Notes under the pieces: model-generated
Database searches by the model: none
The model's input: only the letters and a program-made list of their open reading frames with translations
What the model was told of the DNA's origin: nothing
Position numbers and translations under genes: made by a program
NCBI GenBank assembly: GCA_030760725.1
Contig: JASWHV010000011.1
Coordinates: 17,137,501-17,201,500 of the forward strand
Direction of reading: 5' to 3'
DNA length: 64,000 nucleotides
Origin: Neostapfia colusana
Lineage: Eukaryota; Streptophyta; Magnoliopsida; Poales; Poaceae
In this document: piece after piece, positions 25,098-38,026 of the stretch
Numbering within the stretch: the first letter of the stretch is position 1
Layout: every line of letters begins with the position of its first letter

Positions 25098-28000
25098 ATG
25101 GTGCGTACTCGTTCTTCGAGTCGGGCTGAAGGTTCTCGCCGAGACGGCGATGACTCGGCTCCACGCGGGCACCACCATCAACAGTATGGGCGGATGTCAT
25201 GGCTCAGATGATTGAGTCAAAACAAGAGAACACCCGATTGCTCAAAGCCTTGGTACAGCAAGGCATGCTTCATCGAGCACAACATGTCTTTCCACCTCAG
25301 AACACCTATTTGGACTTCTTGGCAACTCAACCGCCAATATTCACCGAAGTGACCGAACCCGTGGAAGCGGATCAGTGGATTCGGGTTATGGAATGCAAAT
25401 TTGGAGTGTTCGAGTGTGATGATTATCAGAAGACATTATTTACAGCTCAACAACTCCATGGAGCTGCCGGAAAATTGGTGGTTTGAATATCTCGCCACAA
25501 TTCCGGAAGGCCATCAAGTGGAATGGACGGAATTTCATGAAGCATTCCGTGCTCGTCACATTCTTATTGGTTTTATCAAGACCCAGCGGCAGGAATTAAG
25601 GAAGTTGAGGCAGGGGGACATGAATGTCCTTGATTATTTCATACGGTTTAACCATTTGGCACAATATGCTCCCGACTATGTGACGAACGAAGCTGCAAGG
25701 TGTGATTACTTTTTCCTTGGCCTGAGTCCCATATTAAAGGATAGGTTGGCTTTGTTCAACAAAGGCAATTACACCGAGTTTGTCAGTGCTTCCATGCTGC
25801 AAGAACAGGCGACACTTGAGTGTCAAGCAGAGAAGAGGGACCGGAGTGATCTGCAAGAAGACACAACCATTGTTCCTCGGAAATACTGTTTGGTGTATCG
25901 TATACCATCTGGTGAAATATAGCAGGCACCAGTAAGATCAACATATCCATGATTTCCTGTTCAAGAATCATGTCTTGAAGCACCATCACAGCCGGAACAA
26001 CGAATGATTTTTGGTGCCTCATTGCTGCAGCCAAGTACATCAACTTCTCAATCGCAAGTCAGCGAAGAACCAGAGAAATATCCTTGTTTTTATTGCCACC
26101 ATCTTGGGTATTTTACTCAAGAATGCTGGGAGAAGTTGTTGAACAGCGGACAACCATCGTCATCAGGTGGTATGCCGCCACGTGCTCAACTAGACATAAC
26201 AACATTGCAATCCGGGTGTGTGCAACATCTTGCTATTGAGGATTTTCTGAAGGGAGCACCGGTGTTAGCGAGCATGTTCACTACCAAAGAAATACCCGTG
26301 CTCATACTTTTTGATTCCGGTGCTACCCACAATTTTATCAGCAAATCATGCATGGATCAGCACAATTATCCACCAATACTCTCACGACGAGTTATCTTAT
26401 ACGTTCACCGGGAGGAAATAACTCTGCTAATCAGATTGTGTCCGGAGCAGCTTTATGTTTGGGAGGAAAAATATACCCAACATCACTGATTATGTTGGAT
26501 GGGCAGAAGATAGACGTAATATTGGGGATGTCTTGGTTAAACCACCACGGTGCCGTTCTCAATATCGGCAACCGGACTGTTCAGATTGACTCACCGATTC
26601 ACTGACAGCACACGCTGTTTTTAGACAGCGAAGATCAAGAAATGGCAGAGGCCTACCATACGGAAGCGATTAAACTTGAAGATATTCCGGTTGTACGTGA
26701 TTACCCCGATGTTTTTTCCGATGATTTACCGGGCATGCCGCCTGAACGGGACGTCGAGTTCAAAATTGAACTAGCACAGGGAATAACACCTATCTCATGA
26801 AGGCCTTACAAGATGGCACCTAACGAGGTAGCGGAGTTGAAATAGCAGCTGAATGAACTCCTAAGCAAGGGTTTCATATGACCAAGCTCATCACCTTTGG
26901 GCTGCTCTGCGCTGTTTGTTAAGAAGAAAGATGAAACACTGAGGCTACGTGTTGATTATTGTCCTTTAAATGCTGTTACTATAAAGAACAAGTATCCTTT
27001 GCCCCGCGTCGACATTTTATTCGATCAACTTGTAGGTGCAAAGGTATTCTCGAAGATGGATCTTCGGTCCGGATATCATTAAATAAAAATCCGACCGGAG
27101 GACATACCGAAGACAGCTTTCTCGACGAGATACGGACTCTATGAGTACCTCGTCATGTCATTTGGGTTAACCAACGCTCCGGCAAATTTCATGTACTTAA
27201 TGAATTCGGTATTAATGCCGGAGTTAGACAAGTTCGTCGTGGTATTCATCGACGACATATTGGTTTACTCCATGTCCGAAGAAGAGCACACTGAACTTTT
27301 GCGTATCGTGCTACAACGGTTCAGGAAGCACAAATTATATGCCAAGTTCAGCAAATGTGAGTTCTGGATTGATCAAGTGCCTTTTCTAGACCATATTATT
27401 TCAGCAGAGGGCATTGCCGTGGACCCAAGCAAAATTGAACAAGTGCTGAAATGGAAATCTACCAAATCAGTCCACGAGAACCAAAGTTTCCTAGGTTTAG
27501 CGGGGTATTACCGGAGGTTCATTCTGAGCTTCTCAAAAATTGCTAAAACAATGACAGAGCTGCTGGAAAAGGCACCAAATACGTATGGAATGCAGCATGT
27601 GAAGCTCCATTCATGACATTGGTGAAACATCTCACAACAGCTCCAGTTCTTGCTCAGCCGGACACGACGAAGCCATTTGATGTCTATTGTGATGCATCCG
27701 GCATCGGTCTCGGCTGCGTTCTTATGCAAGAAGGGTGTGTGGTCACTTATGGGTCCCGTCAACTGCGAAACCATGAGCAGCATTATCCAACTCATGATCT
27801 CGAGCTTTCTGCTGTAGTGTTGGCGTTAAAAATGTGGAAGCATTATTTGCTTGGCAATCTTGTTCACCTCTACACTGACCACAAAAGCTTGAAGTATATC
27901 TTCACGCAGAAGGAGCTGAATATGAGGCAACGAAGATGTTTGGAGCTCATAAAATATTATGAAATCGAGATCCACTACCATCTGGGAAAAGTGAATGTGG

Positions 28001-28964
28001 ATGCCGACGCGCTTAACGGAAAGCTCACGTTCACAATTTGTGCATTCCTGAAATGGCGAATGAAAAATCAAGTCTCTGTGTCATTCTGTATGGAGCACTT
28101 TATAATATTTCTCTCATTCCAACGATCCGAGAAGAGATTGTTCAGGCTCAGAGAAGAGAGAGGGGTATGTCTCACATACGGAGAAGAATAGACAACGGAG
28201 AGATGAAGTGTTTCCGGAAGGATAATGACGGTAAGCTATGGTTTAACGACCGTATAGTGGTACCGCGTAATATGAAGCTCCGGAAGAAAATCTTGGATGA
28301 AGCCCACCTGTCAAAGTTTTCCATTCATCTCGGCAGCAACAAAATGTACCAAGATTTGAAACAGAAATTTTGGTGGACGCGGATGAAGCGGGAAATTGCT
28401 AAGTACGTATCTGAGTGTGATACGTGTAGACGGGTCAAGGCTGATCATATGCGGAAAGCCGGACCGCTACAACCACTGGAGATACCAGCATGGAAATGGG
28501 AGGATGTGAGTATTGATTTCATCGTCGGATTACCGCTCACATCCCGGAAGCATGACTCGATTTGGGTGATCGTCGACCGGCTGACGAAATCAGCTCGTTT
28601 CATACTTGTGAAGACTCATTATCGAGCCAACAATATGCGGAGTTATACATATCATGAATTCATAGCCTACCGGCTGGAACTACCGGCAAGCCTTTCCGGT
28701 GTTCATGACGTGTTTCATGTGTCACAGCTGCGGAAATGCCTCAAATTTACCGCTGCTGTCTGCACCGAAGAAATCGACGAATTGAAACCGAATCTTACCT
28801 ACACCAAGCGACTGGTCCAGATTATAGATAAAAAGAGCCGGATCACCCGGAACCGGACAATACAATTTTACAAGGTGTTGTGGAATAATCATGCCGCGGA
28901 AGAGGCGACGTGGGAAAGTGAAGAGTACCTCCGCACCAACTATCTGGAACTTTTATCATCGTAA
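25098..28964 (+). pseudogene. Element C gag-pol polyprotein (heavily decayed, integrase deletion)
   Basis: Starts at ATG 25098 (MVRTRSS), aligning with element A's gag start. Gag: frameshifts between 25100-25190 and near 25475, and a stop at 25920-25922. The zinc knuckle (CFYCHHLGYFTQEC) has Tyr where the metal-binding His belongs. The protease motif LFDSGATHNFIS is present, then a frameshift near 26385. The RT region has several in-frame stops between 26790 and 27085 but keeps FIDDILVYS. RNase H (VYCDASG) lies after a further shift near 27600. Integrase keeps its HHCC finger and first catalytic Asp region (SIDFIVG). About 200 residues are then missing near 28655, including the second Asp and the Glu of the DDE triad. 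The C-terminal chromodomain-like tail (EEATWESEEY) survives to 28964. This copy is old and cannot encode an active integrase. Confidence 0.88.
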
Positions 28965-29024
28965 AGTTTGTAATTACCTCTCCCGTCTTGTTCTTCTTTT
29001 GTAATCTCGGGACGAGATTCTTTT

Positions 29025-29037
29025 AAGGGGGGAGGAA
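29025..29037 (+). other. Polypurine tract of element C
   Basis: AAGGGGGGAGGAA directly before the LTR, identical to element A's tract. The preceding gacgagattcttttaa block is shared with A and nearly with B. Confidence 0.88.
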
Positions 29038-30950
29038 TATAAAAGTCCCAAAAATGTATATGAAATAAACCGAGACTTCATAGGCTATATGTTTCCAATT
29101 CATGAAAATGGGACTTACAAAAAAAACTTTTCTACACGAGAGGATGCTCATCAAAAAGAGGCTCACATGTTCATTTGAATGTGTTGAACCAATATGGACT
29201 TAAACACCATCGAGGAAATACTCATTTCCATGAAAGTTAAAAATCAGATGTTCAAATTTAAAGTTCACCTTAAATTGTTGCCGAACTTTTAAATACACAT
29301 GAAACCTCATGCATTCGAATTTGAGAAAATTCATGGTGGCAAACTTTTAATTTTAGGGTGGGCTAAAAAGGAATGAAATATGAGCATTTTCAAATTCAAA
29401 TTGAATTCAAATTTGCAATGCCAAAATCAAAGTGAATTCGGATACTTCAAATCCTAGACGACTTTTAAACTTAAGAACTTTGGAATAGAAAGGATTAACA
29501 TGAGAAGATCTTTTGTGAGGAGAAAAAAAGGGTGGTCCCCATATGTTATGGAGGCAACATAACTTGCAACTGAAGTATCGGTTCTCTGTTTTCCACTCAA
29601 AACACTGAGCTTGCTCTGGGCGCCACCGATTGCAGTCGAGACACGTCCCCATTGTTTTCCACCGTGCTGGTGACCAGCTTGTGTGTTCCCTGAGCCCTTG
29701 ACGTGATCTTCTCCTCCACAGACCGAGCAACTCATGCTTTGCCTCCTCCTCGTGAAGAAACACAAAACCGAGCGCCGCACTTCGGTCGATCAACGGGAAC
29801 CCACCAAACCGAGCGTGCAACACCCCTCCGAGCTGCAAAATGGCACGGCGCGCCCGCCTTCACCTCCTCTGTGTGAAAACTAGCAAGCTTCGTCTTCCTT
29901 CAATCGAGAACGCTGCTTTATCGCGGCGACCTAACAATACTGGCGATTTGGGCGCATGTTGACAGGCCAACCCGGTGGTTTTCACGCCCAAGCAAGGATG
30001 CTAAGAGGTGCACTGGACCACCGTAGTGCTCCCCCCGAAGCACAGATCAAGCGGTGATCCTTAGCGTCCGAATTCGGCGTTTTCCCCCGGTGCACCACCA
30101 CGGACCGTCCAGTACAGGAACTCCAAATTCCTCCTTTCCATTCATTGTTAGATCACCAAATCTTGCACACAGCGGCTGGACTAGCCATCGATCATTTTCT
30201 TTTTAGCAACCCTAGCTTGAAAACCGAATCGGAGCGGCGTATTTTGAGTTTTCCCGAGCGAGCACATGTCGGCACAAAGCGGGTGCACAGTGAGAACTAC
30301 TTTGGAGACGTTTCCGACGTTAACTGATGGCGTGCCGATCTACCCTAGTACCCACTGGTGCTTTAGAGCCGTTTAGCCGAGCTTTTGGCGGGCTAGGTCG
30401 GTTGGCCGACGGCGCCGAAGATGTACCAAAGCCACTGCACGCCACCGATGGTGTTCCGGTCACTGGTAGCTCGAGCTAGCCCCACAGACAGTTTCCCCGA
30501 CCTCCCAAACTCCCGGGTGGCGATCCGCAGGCCAAGAGGCTGCCAGAAACGCGGGGCCGGCGAGCTCCGGCCTCGGCCTGGCGAGCTAGCGGCGCATGTG
30601 CGAGAGGGAGGCGGGAGGAGGAAGAAGGAGGCCGGTCCCACGTGTCAGCTGCAGTGAATTTAAATTTCAGATTGTCTGTGGCTCTCGGATCCGGTGTGGC
30701 TGCACACTAAAACCATGTAGCCCCAGTGTGGCTCGAATCTCAGTGGCTGTAGTTTAAAAACGTGGGCCCAATTAATTTCCAGTATCAAAATAATTCCAGA
30801 TTGTGCGCAACTTTGCAAAATCATTTCTTTGTGTAGGAACTTCCAAATTGAGTGATTCAAATTAGGTTGGACTGATTTTGCAAATATCTATCAAAATATG
30901 AACCTCAATTTGTATGAAAGTCAATAATAAATTCTGGATAATTCATGGAA
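29038..30950 (+). repeat. Truncated 3' LTR of element C (first ~1.9 kb)
   Basis: Begins TATAAAAGTCCC right after the PPT and matches the start of LTR F on the other strand (about 6465-6545). It has an AT-rich start and a GC-rich core (about 29570-30650) ending in a CACGTG motif near 30640. It stops around 30950, where LTR 'a' of array D begins in opposite orientation. No gene-like ORF. Confidence 0.75.
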
Positions 30951-33187
30951 GGTTTTCTATCTCCGGGGTTTCCCCGCGTTCAGCGACTACACTGAAGCAA
31001 TTTAACGATATGTCAATTTAAATGCAATATGCTGAATTGGTATATAAAGACCATAACTCTAGCTAGACATCCCCTTTGGCTCATTAGAACCAAAGCTCAT
31101 TTGAGCCCTGTACAAAGAAAAGTCTTAATGGTCATTAGTAGAGCTCCTAAGGATTTCCAGGGATTTTCATGGATCAAACCATTACTTTCTGGAAACTATA
31201 GTTTGATGTGGTTCTAATGGAGTTGGTTTCATGTAATTTGAAGAATCCTAGAGAAAGTTATGCCCTGATCAAAATTTGAGAAAATCTGAAATATGTTTCT
31301 GTACATTTTTTTATTTTCTCAGGGCAGTTCAATTAATCACATCATTAGTGGGACTAAATGACCTTGGATGGATATGAAATTTTTCCTGTGACTCAATGAT
31401 TTTCAAATGAACATCCTAAACAAATTTCAGAATTTTCCATAAAGGAATTTTCGAGATAAAATTCCCAACAGTTTAAATTTTAGGGAATTACATCTGGAAA
31501 ATTAATAAGTTTCATGAGCTGGAACTTATTTTGCTGGATAGTACTCGAAAAGTTGAATACAAAAAAATTTGGTTAACTAAATTAGGAGCTCCCTAGCAAA
31601 AGTTATGGGCATTTGAAGTTGAACAAAAACCTGAAATTCAAAGAAAAGTTTAAACCCTGCATGCGGACCCCACCACGCGCTTTCTTCATCCTCGCGCGCG
31701 CCCGAGCTCGGGTGGCGGTGCTCTCCGGCGAAGTCCGCTAGAAGGGATTTCCCGGCCTCCTCTAGAACTAAATCTCACCGCCCCTGCCATGCAGAACACG
31801 GGAAATTCATCCCCGGTGTCGGCCGAGGCTCCCAGTGCCCGGAACCCTACCCGCAACATGCCGCGGCTACGGAGCAACTCCGGCGACTTCGCCCAGCTCC
31901 TACAGAGGCTCATTCCTAGCAACCCTTGGCCCTACAGCTCCGTGGTGACATGCTAAGCACGGATATGGCGCAGGTTTACCGTGAAAATGGCTCGAGATGG
32001 GAGCTCACCGTCGACCTAGGTCCAATATCGACGGCAACTCAAAAACTCAAAGAGAAGAGCCTAAACTCGATAGTTTTTGCTGATTTTTGATCCTATATGG
32101 CCATGGAAATGTGTAGGACATGCGTGTAGCTCGTCATACGCTATGGTGGACTAATCACCACGAATTTTGGAGTTTTGAGCAACCTGGTTCTATGAACACC
32201 GAAAAGTAAACGGGGAAATTCCCCCGCGACAATGCATGAAATGGTGTAGGGTCTTCACCGTGAGTTCTAGCAGCCTCTGGCGAGTCTATTTGCTTTTGAT
32301 CGTCGGCCACGAGAGTGCTAAGAATGGCGGCGCACTGGGGAACCGAGAGGGCGGCCAGTGGTGGCTGTGTTTGCTACCGAGCGTGTGTGAAGGCAGGGCA
32401 AATACTCGGTGTGAGCAACGAGTAGAGGCTTTGGGGGCCAGAAGGCCACAGCTCTATATGCCAGCACAACATGTACGCTGGGAAGGTGGCACCGAGAGCA
32501 GCTCGGTGGCATCATCCGGTGAAGAGGCCCATGGGAAAAACAGAGCCACGAGTAGAAGGCGGTTCACTCAGTTTGTGGGACTGACCTGTGGGCCCTCTTT
32601 CCCTCGATCTCATTTTTTTTTTCACTGCAAAGATCTCAGCTACTCACAATTTAAGGGTATACTTCTCCCCCAAGTAATGAGTTGAATTTGAGATCCTCAA
32701 ATTGGAGTTTGTTTGGCCACATTTGATTCACTTTTCAATTTGAAATTCAAATTCAGTTTTGAATTAATCCAAATATAGCCCCCGACAAGACGAACTCCAA
32801 TGAGGATGAAAATTGGGGGAGTAACTCAGAAAATTGTGCTGAGTTTGAATATGAAGTTAACTTTTGAATCCAAGTGATGAGAATGGCTGAAATTTGAATT
32901 TGCATTCAACTAGCCCTTTTGCAATTGTCTCCAAAAGTACCTCAAAATAATTTGAACTTGCATGAAACTTGGCATGAGCACTCCTAAGAATGTTTAGGAC
33001 CTAATGGTAAGCTCCGCCTCTCATGTTCATGTGCGTGAGCTCCTACTTTTTGGAGTTATGAGTTTTTCCTCTAATCACCTCTTGATGGTGTTTACTTGCT
33101 CTTCACAGATGTTCATGAGACTTCCACAAAATGAGCGGTGATGTGGTGATGTGATGAACACTCTAGCTAGTAAGTTTTCCCGTAATA
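30951..33187 (-). repeat. Array D, LTR a (truncated)
   Basis: Aligns with 47330-49619 (LTR b) throughout, in the same orientation. The part corresponding to 49667-51100 in LTR c is missing. Read on the minus strand it starts TATTACGGGAAAAC at 33187. The GC core is at about 31680-32600. No credible coding sequence. Confidence 0.78.
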
Positions 33188-33234
33188 TTGTCCTTATTTA
33201 GTGTGCTATCCCCTAAGCAGCTCTGATGCCAGCC
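33188..33234 (-). other. 47-bp spacer between LTRs a and b, carrying a primer-binding site
   Basis: The only internal sequence between two LTRs. Minus-strand TGGCATCAGAGCTGCTT (33215-33231) is a tRNA-Met-type primer site placed correctly after LTR b. The far side is only weakly purine-rich (aaataaggacaa). It recurs with about two differences at 49620-49666. Confidence 0.75.
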
Positions 33235-34390
33235 TGTGACAGACCAAGATCCGTACGTCCAGGATCTCAGAGGGTGGTGCCACACAATGCGACATCCCAC
33301 AGCACACAGCATAAGGCAACCATAGTATTACATTGAAAACATACTGAATATGTACAAAGTAGTACAAACCTTCAGATTACATCTATTTACAGAGTTTACT
33401 ACAGCGGAAGATAATTATACAAATCACGCCCACCTAACTAGCAAAACTTGGTTATCCGGCCCTACAGACAACACACACTAGCTCCACTCAACCTAAGCGC
33501 GGAGTGTACGGCTCCCACTCAGCCGTAGTCCCCGACGAAGGGTAGACCTCGCTGGTGGACTCGTACCCTTAGTCCGTGGGGTATTCCTCACCTGCAAACA
33601 CTCATAGCAGCAACCGTGAGCACGATGGCTCAGCAAGTCTTAACCGACTTACCTATACAGAAAACTCTATATGCATGTCATAACATAGATAGGATGGAAA
33701 ATTGCAGCAACTAACACGCCTACAAGTTCATCCTTAATTAATCTTTTAGCCCCAAGTTAACGGTTCCTGAATCTGAAATTTAGTAAGCAATATTTGGTGG
33801 CACACATGTAACAATACAAATTATTCATATCAGCAATATTGAATCATAACGTTCCATATGTTAACCTACGTCACGATGCAGTTAACAAGCGGTACTCATA
33901 ACCGCGAGGGACGGCAAATCAACTTGATATACACCTGCACGGATACCTGAATAGCACGTCACATACGCCCATACGCGGAGCTGCACACAGCACGCTCACC
34001 CCATGTCATACGGGACAACTTTCACCAAACAGCCCAGACGTCGAACAGGTCGCACCCAAACTGACAGGAGGTTTCCTACATGGAGCATCTCTCTACACCC
34101 GTTAGCGGATTTCCACCTTGCTGCCCTCAACCTACACCTATAAATTGGTGCTTTATGCCTCGACGCCCGGGGGTATAGGTTACATCAGTTTATCGGAGCC
34201 CATATATCCGATATGCCTTCGGTACATTCAAAACTTGTTTAGAGGGGCCGCACACAGATCGGTCCTCAATCGACACGGACAGGGCTACGCACACACGACT
34301 TCCTCTTTCTGCATCCTAGACCCTGCCTAGTCTCAATTTATTCTTACTAAAATTTTCTCACAACTCGAACTTATCCCGTGTGTCCCGGAC
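33235..34390 (-). repeat. Array D, LTR b, first part
   Basis: Starts (plus coordinates) TGTGACAGACC and matches 49667-50822 in LTR c closely. It is interrupted at 34390 by element B with target duplication cggac and continues at 47047. Confidence 0.85.
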
Positions 34391-37300
34391 TGTAACACCC
34401 CAAAATTTTGTTAAGACCCTAAATCATGTTAAGAGGGGAATTTAAAAATTTTTGGACGTGTTGCATGTTTTGCAAAAATTCAAATTCCAACTGGAATTCA
34501 AATTAAACTCAAATCAGAAAAGAAATAGAAAAAGAAAAAGAGAAAACAGAAAAAAACCGGCCAGTGGGCCGCAACCCACCAGCCGGCCCAACCAGCGCCG
34601 CGCCAGCCCGCAGCCGCGCGCGCCGCTTCCTCCCACTGACAGGCGGGGCCCGCCAGCCCTTCTTCTACCTCGCACCCGCGCCGGGATTCTCTCACCCCGG
34701 ATCAAAACCGACCCGGATTCCTGCGCATCCCCGCCGAATTCCGTTCGTAGGCGACGCGGACTTGATCTAAACCACCCCGCCGCCTTTCCCCGTCTATAAA
34801 AACCCCGGCCTCGTTCTGTTTTTCCCACGCGATCTGCCGATTTTCCTCCGGTGAGAACTGAGACTTCTCCGGTGAATTATGGCCGATCTAAGCTCGGAAA
34901 TTCCGATCTAACTCGCTGGTCTTGATCCACCGCCTCCGGGGAACCTTGCAGGTGCAGAAAACTCGGTGACTTGCGGTGTAAACACAGCGCCAACGAGCCT
35001 CGCCGTGAATTCACCTCGGACCTCGTCGCCGATCACCTTCCAGGACCTCCAAGCTCAAGAAAACCCCTGAGGTGAGATCCCCGACCTCCCCTCCACAGAT
35101 CTATGCCATAAAATCACAGTTCTAGGAAGAATTCTCGAAGATCCGAAAGTCTCCGGCGAGATCGCCGCTTCCCGCCGCCTTGCGCCGCTGGCAGCGCCGC
35201 CCGCGCTCGATCAGAGCGACGTGGCCACTTGTGCGCCGTTTATTTTAAATCGCACGGTAGGGTTTAAACCCCCGCGTACCGGTTCGATGTTATAATCTCG
35301 GCCGTCGGTTTAAAATCGGACGGTCCACGTCAGCCCCGCGTTATAAAGACTGGAAATCTTACGTGCTACCCCCTGGAGTTCTCGGGAAATAAAAGCTAGC
35401 CCCGGAAACTTCTGATCTAGCCCCTAGAACTCCAGAAATCATGTAAATTCATTTAAAAATCAGTTTTAGCCCCTGGACTTAATGAAAATTATGAAAAACA
35501 CCTCTGATAAGTGTAGCTAGACCCCTGGAAATTCTGAAAATAATATTATAGACCCTGTAATGGGGTGAGTTTGTCTTTTTAGCCCTGTTTAGTATTTAAA
35601 TTAGTAAATTGAATATGTGGCTAGTGTTTAAAAAATTAAAAAGTGGGATAAACATATTGTCATAATTAAATTAAAAACTTTCTCAGTATTTAGAAAACTT
35701 TGGAGTAAGATAAAAACATATTTTGGGCTGAATTGAATCTGTTTAATTTATTATTCACATTTAGGGACACATTTTTAAGTAATGAATAGTTTTAGAAAAT
35801 AGGAAAATAATTGTGAAATAGTTTACATCAGAGGCAAAGGTCAAAATATGTTATTAAATTATTTAGGACCAAAACCTATTCTGTTTAGATGATGTGTATT
35901 ACTAATTTCATAATAAAGAACACATTTATGTATAGGAAAATAAATCTGAAAATATAGCAACTAGTAAATGATAAATGGAGTTTGTAAAATCCAAAGAATT
36001 CAGTTTAAGGTTGGTAAAAATTCTAAAGGCACATATGAAGAAGAAAAAAACTTTTCATACATACTTGGTAGTGAAAAGGTGTAGTAGTTGAATATAAGGA
36101 ATTTATTGGAAACTCATATATAAATAGTAGGTAAGTATAAATGGGAACACAAAAGTAGGAATCATATACACATGATTAAAAGTGCATGCAAGCCACAAAT
36201 CAACACACATAGAGTAACCACAACACATATAATGGTGAATGACTTTCATAAATATAAATGTGTGGTTTGTATGAAGTGGAAGTGTGAACTATGTCTTATG
36301 GATTGTTGTTTTTCTTTTGCTATGTGTGATGGTATGATGTAGAACCTGCTCAAGAGCAAGTTATTCCTTTCCAAGATCAGGACTACCCATTTCAAGAGCA
36401 GCAGGAAGGAGGCAAGTGTCCTTCACCACTTTGATCCTATGCTAGGATGTGTAGCTAGAATTATTTGCATTGTCAATTGAAATATGAAACCCATGCTAGG
36501 AAGTTTCCCTAGAATTGCATTACCTTGTTCCCTTGTAGCTTGGGTTGGGATTTATTTTATCATGTCATTTATTATTATGCATATGCTTAGCCATGCTTAG
36601 AATGGGATATTTGGGACATGAGATCATCAGTTTATTTTACCATACTCTTGAATGAGATATTGAGAGTTATGTAGAGGTAGGGATCAAGGCAAGATTGGAT
36701 GTTTTGGTTGTGTGCTGGGTGCACGAGACTCGGGTTTGTGTTTAGTACTTGCCTGGATCCTAAGGACCGGTTCATGGAGCATGTAACCTGGCTTTACTGT
36801 GCCAACAACATGCTGAGATGGGGCAGCTTGGCCAATTAATTAGGTGTATCCCCGGCGTAGTATGGGTGTGTTGGATGGTGCGGGGAATAGGTGTCAGCTG
36901 GACTACCATATGAACCGCAAGGCTCAAGAGGGGGCCACTGCAGCGGGGTTGGAGCCTCTTGTATGCTGTTAGGGGTGAAACCTCAGTGGGCCCACGCTCG
37001 TCGGGAATCCCTTTGTAAAGGCTTCGTAGTGATCTCCTGGCTACACACCTGGGAAGTGTGAATGTGGTTCGTAGCCACTGGCATAATGGAGGTTCTTTTA
37101 GTCCACCTGACAACGGGGGATGAAATCACTACATGTGGGTACAGTGGTATAAACTCTGCAGAGTCAAAACTGTCATTACAGCCGTGCTTACGGTTAAGAG
37201 CGGCTTGGACTTATTCATGATTAGAGGATTGATGGTTTTGGAAGTTAAGCGGGGAGCTTAACATTGGAAATGATGTTATGGTTATTGGATTATGATGATG

Positions 37301-37807
37301 GGATGGGAGATTGGGACCATTTCACTTGTGTAGTAATGTAGGTGCTTAATAAGCTAAGGTGATAGGTATTAATTGCGTAGTGCTTTAACCATGAGTTCAA
37401 CCTCTCCTTGTTCTAGCCATGCATGATATAATTTTACCACACTTGCTGAGTACCATTGGTACTCAACCTTGCATATTTGTTGGTTTATATTGCTGCTCAG
37501 TTCAAGATAATGAGGTGGTGTATAATGATCAAGACTTTGGACCCGAAGAAGGTTTCTAGGTTCATGGAGACCCCGGGCAACGCCTGTGATGAAGCCCTCA
37601 AGAATAATATTCCGCTGCTAGTTTATTTACTTGTAATGAACTTATTATTGTCCATTGAGACATTTGCGAATGTAAGACTTATTTATATTCGACACCTGGC
37701 TTGTAATAAATGATGCTTCACTATTTGTCATCACATGTATGAGAAAATGATCCTGGCATACATGTGATATTCACTTGGTTATTTCTTCGGAAAAACCGGG
37801 TGTGACA
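34391..37807 (+). repeat. Element B 5' LTR
   Basis: 3417 bp, TGTAACAC...TGTGACA. Paired with 43629-47046; differences by eye are scattered single bases. A GC-rich segment (about 34560-34980) holds the likely promoter. Confidence 0.95.
34793..34801 (+). promoter_or_regulatory. Candidate TATA box of element B LTR
   Basis: CTATAAAAA in a GC-rich setting, about 400 bp into the LTR, the usual position for a pol II LTR promoter. It is repeated in the 3' LTR at 44032-44040 and degenerate in the fragment at 1-2706. Confidence 0.6.
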
Positions 37808-37812
37808 AGAAG

Positions 37813-37830
37813 TGGTATCAGAGCCAGGTT
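37813..37830 (+). other. Primer-binding site of element B
   Basis: TGGTATCAGAGCCAGGTT, five bases after the LTR end. Matches initiator tRNA-Met use. Confidence 0.9.
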
Positions 37831-38026
37831 GCCCGTAGGAACGTGGACCTAGCTAGAAATGGACGTATTTAAGGGCCCTACTTTCTTAAAAACTATTTTT
37901 TTCAAGGTATGTGTTGAAAAGTGTTATTTAATGAGTCACTTTCTTCATCTTACCCCAACTTTCATTCAAAATAGGATTTTTGTTTGAGAGTTTATCTAAC
38001 CTAATTTTAAATTCTTTTTGTTTTAG

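Noticed and set aside
31038..31046. TATATAAAG in the D LTRs as a promoter
   Set aside because: It is on the plus strand while the LTRs are transcribed from the minus strand, so the orientation is wrong for the element promoter.
34452..34799. 115-codon frame repeated at 43690-44037
   Set aside because: Part of the two LTRs of element B around the promoter; low-complexity Lys/Arg/Pro translation with no domain.
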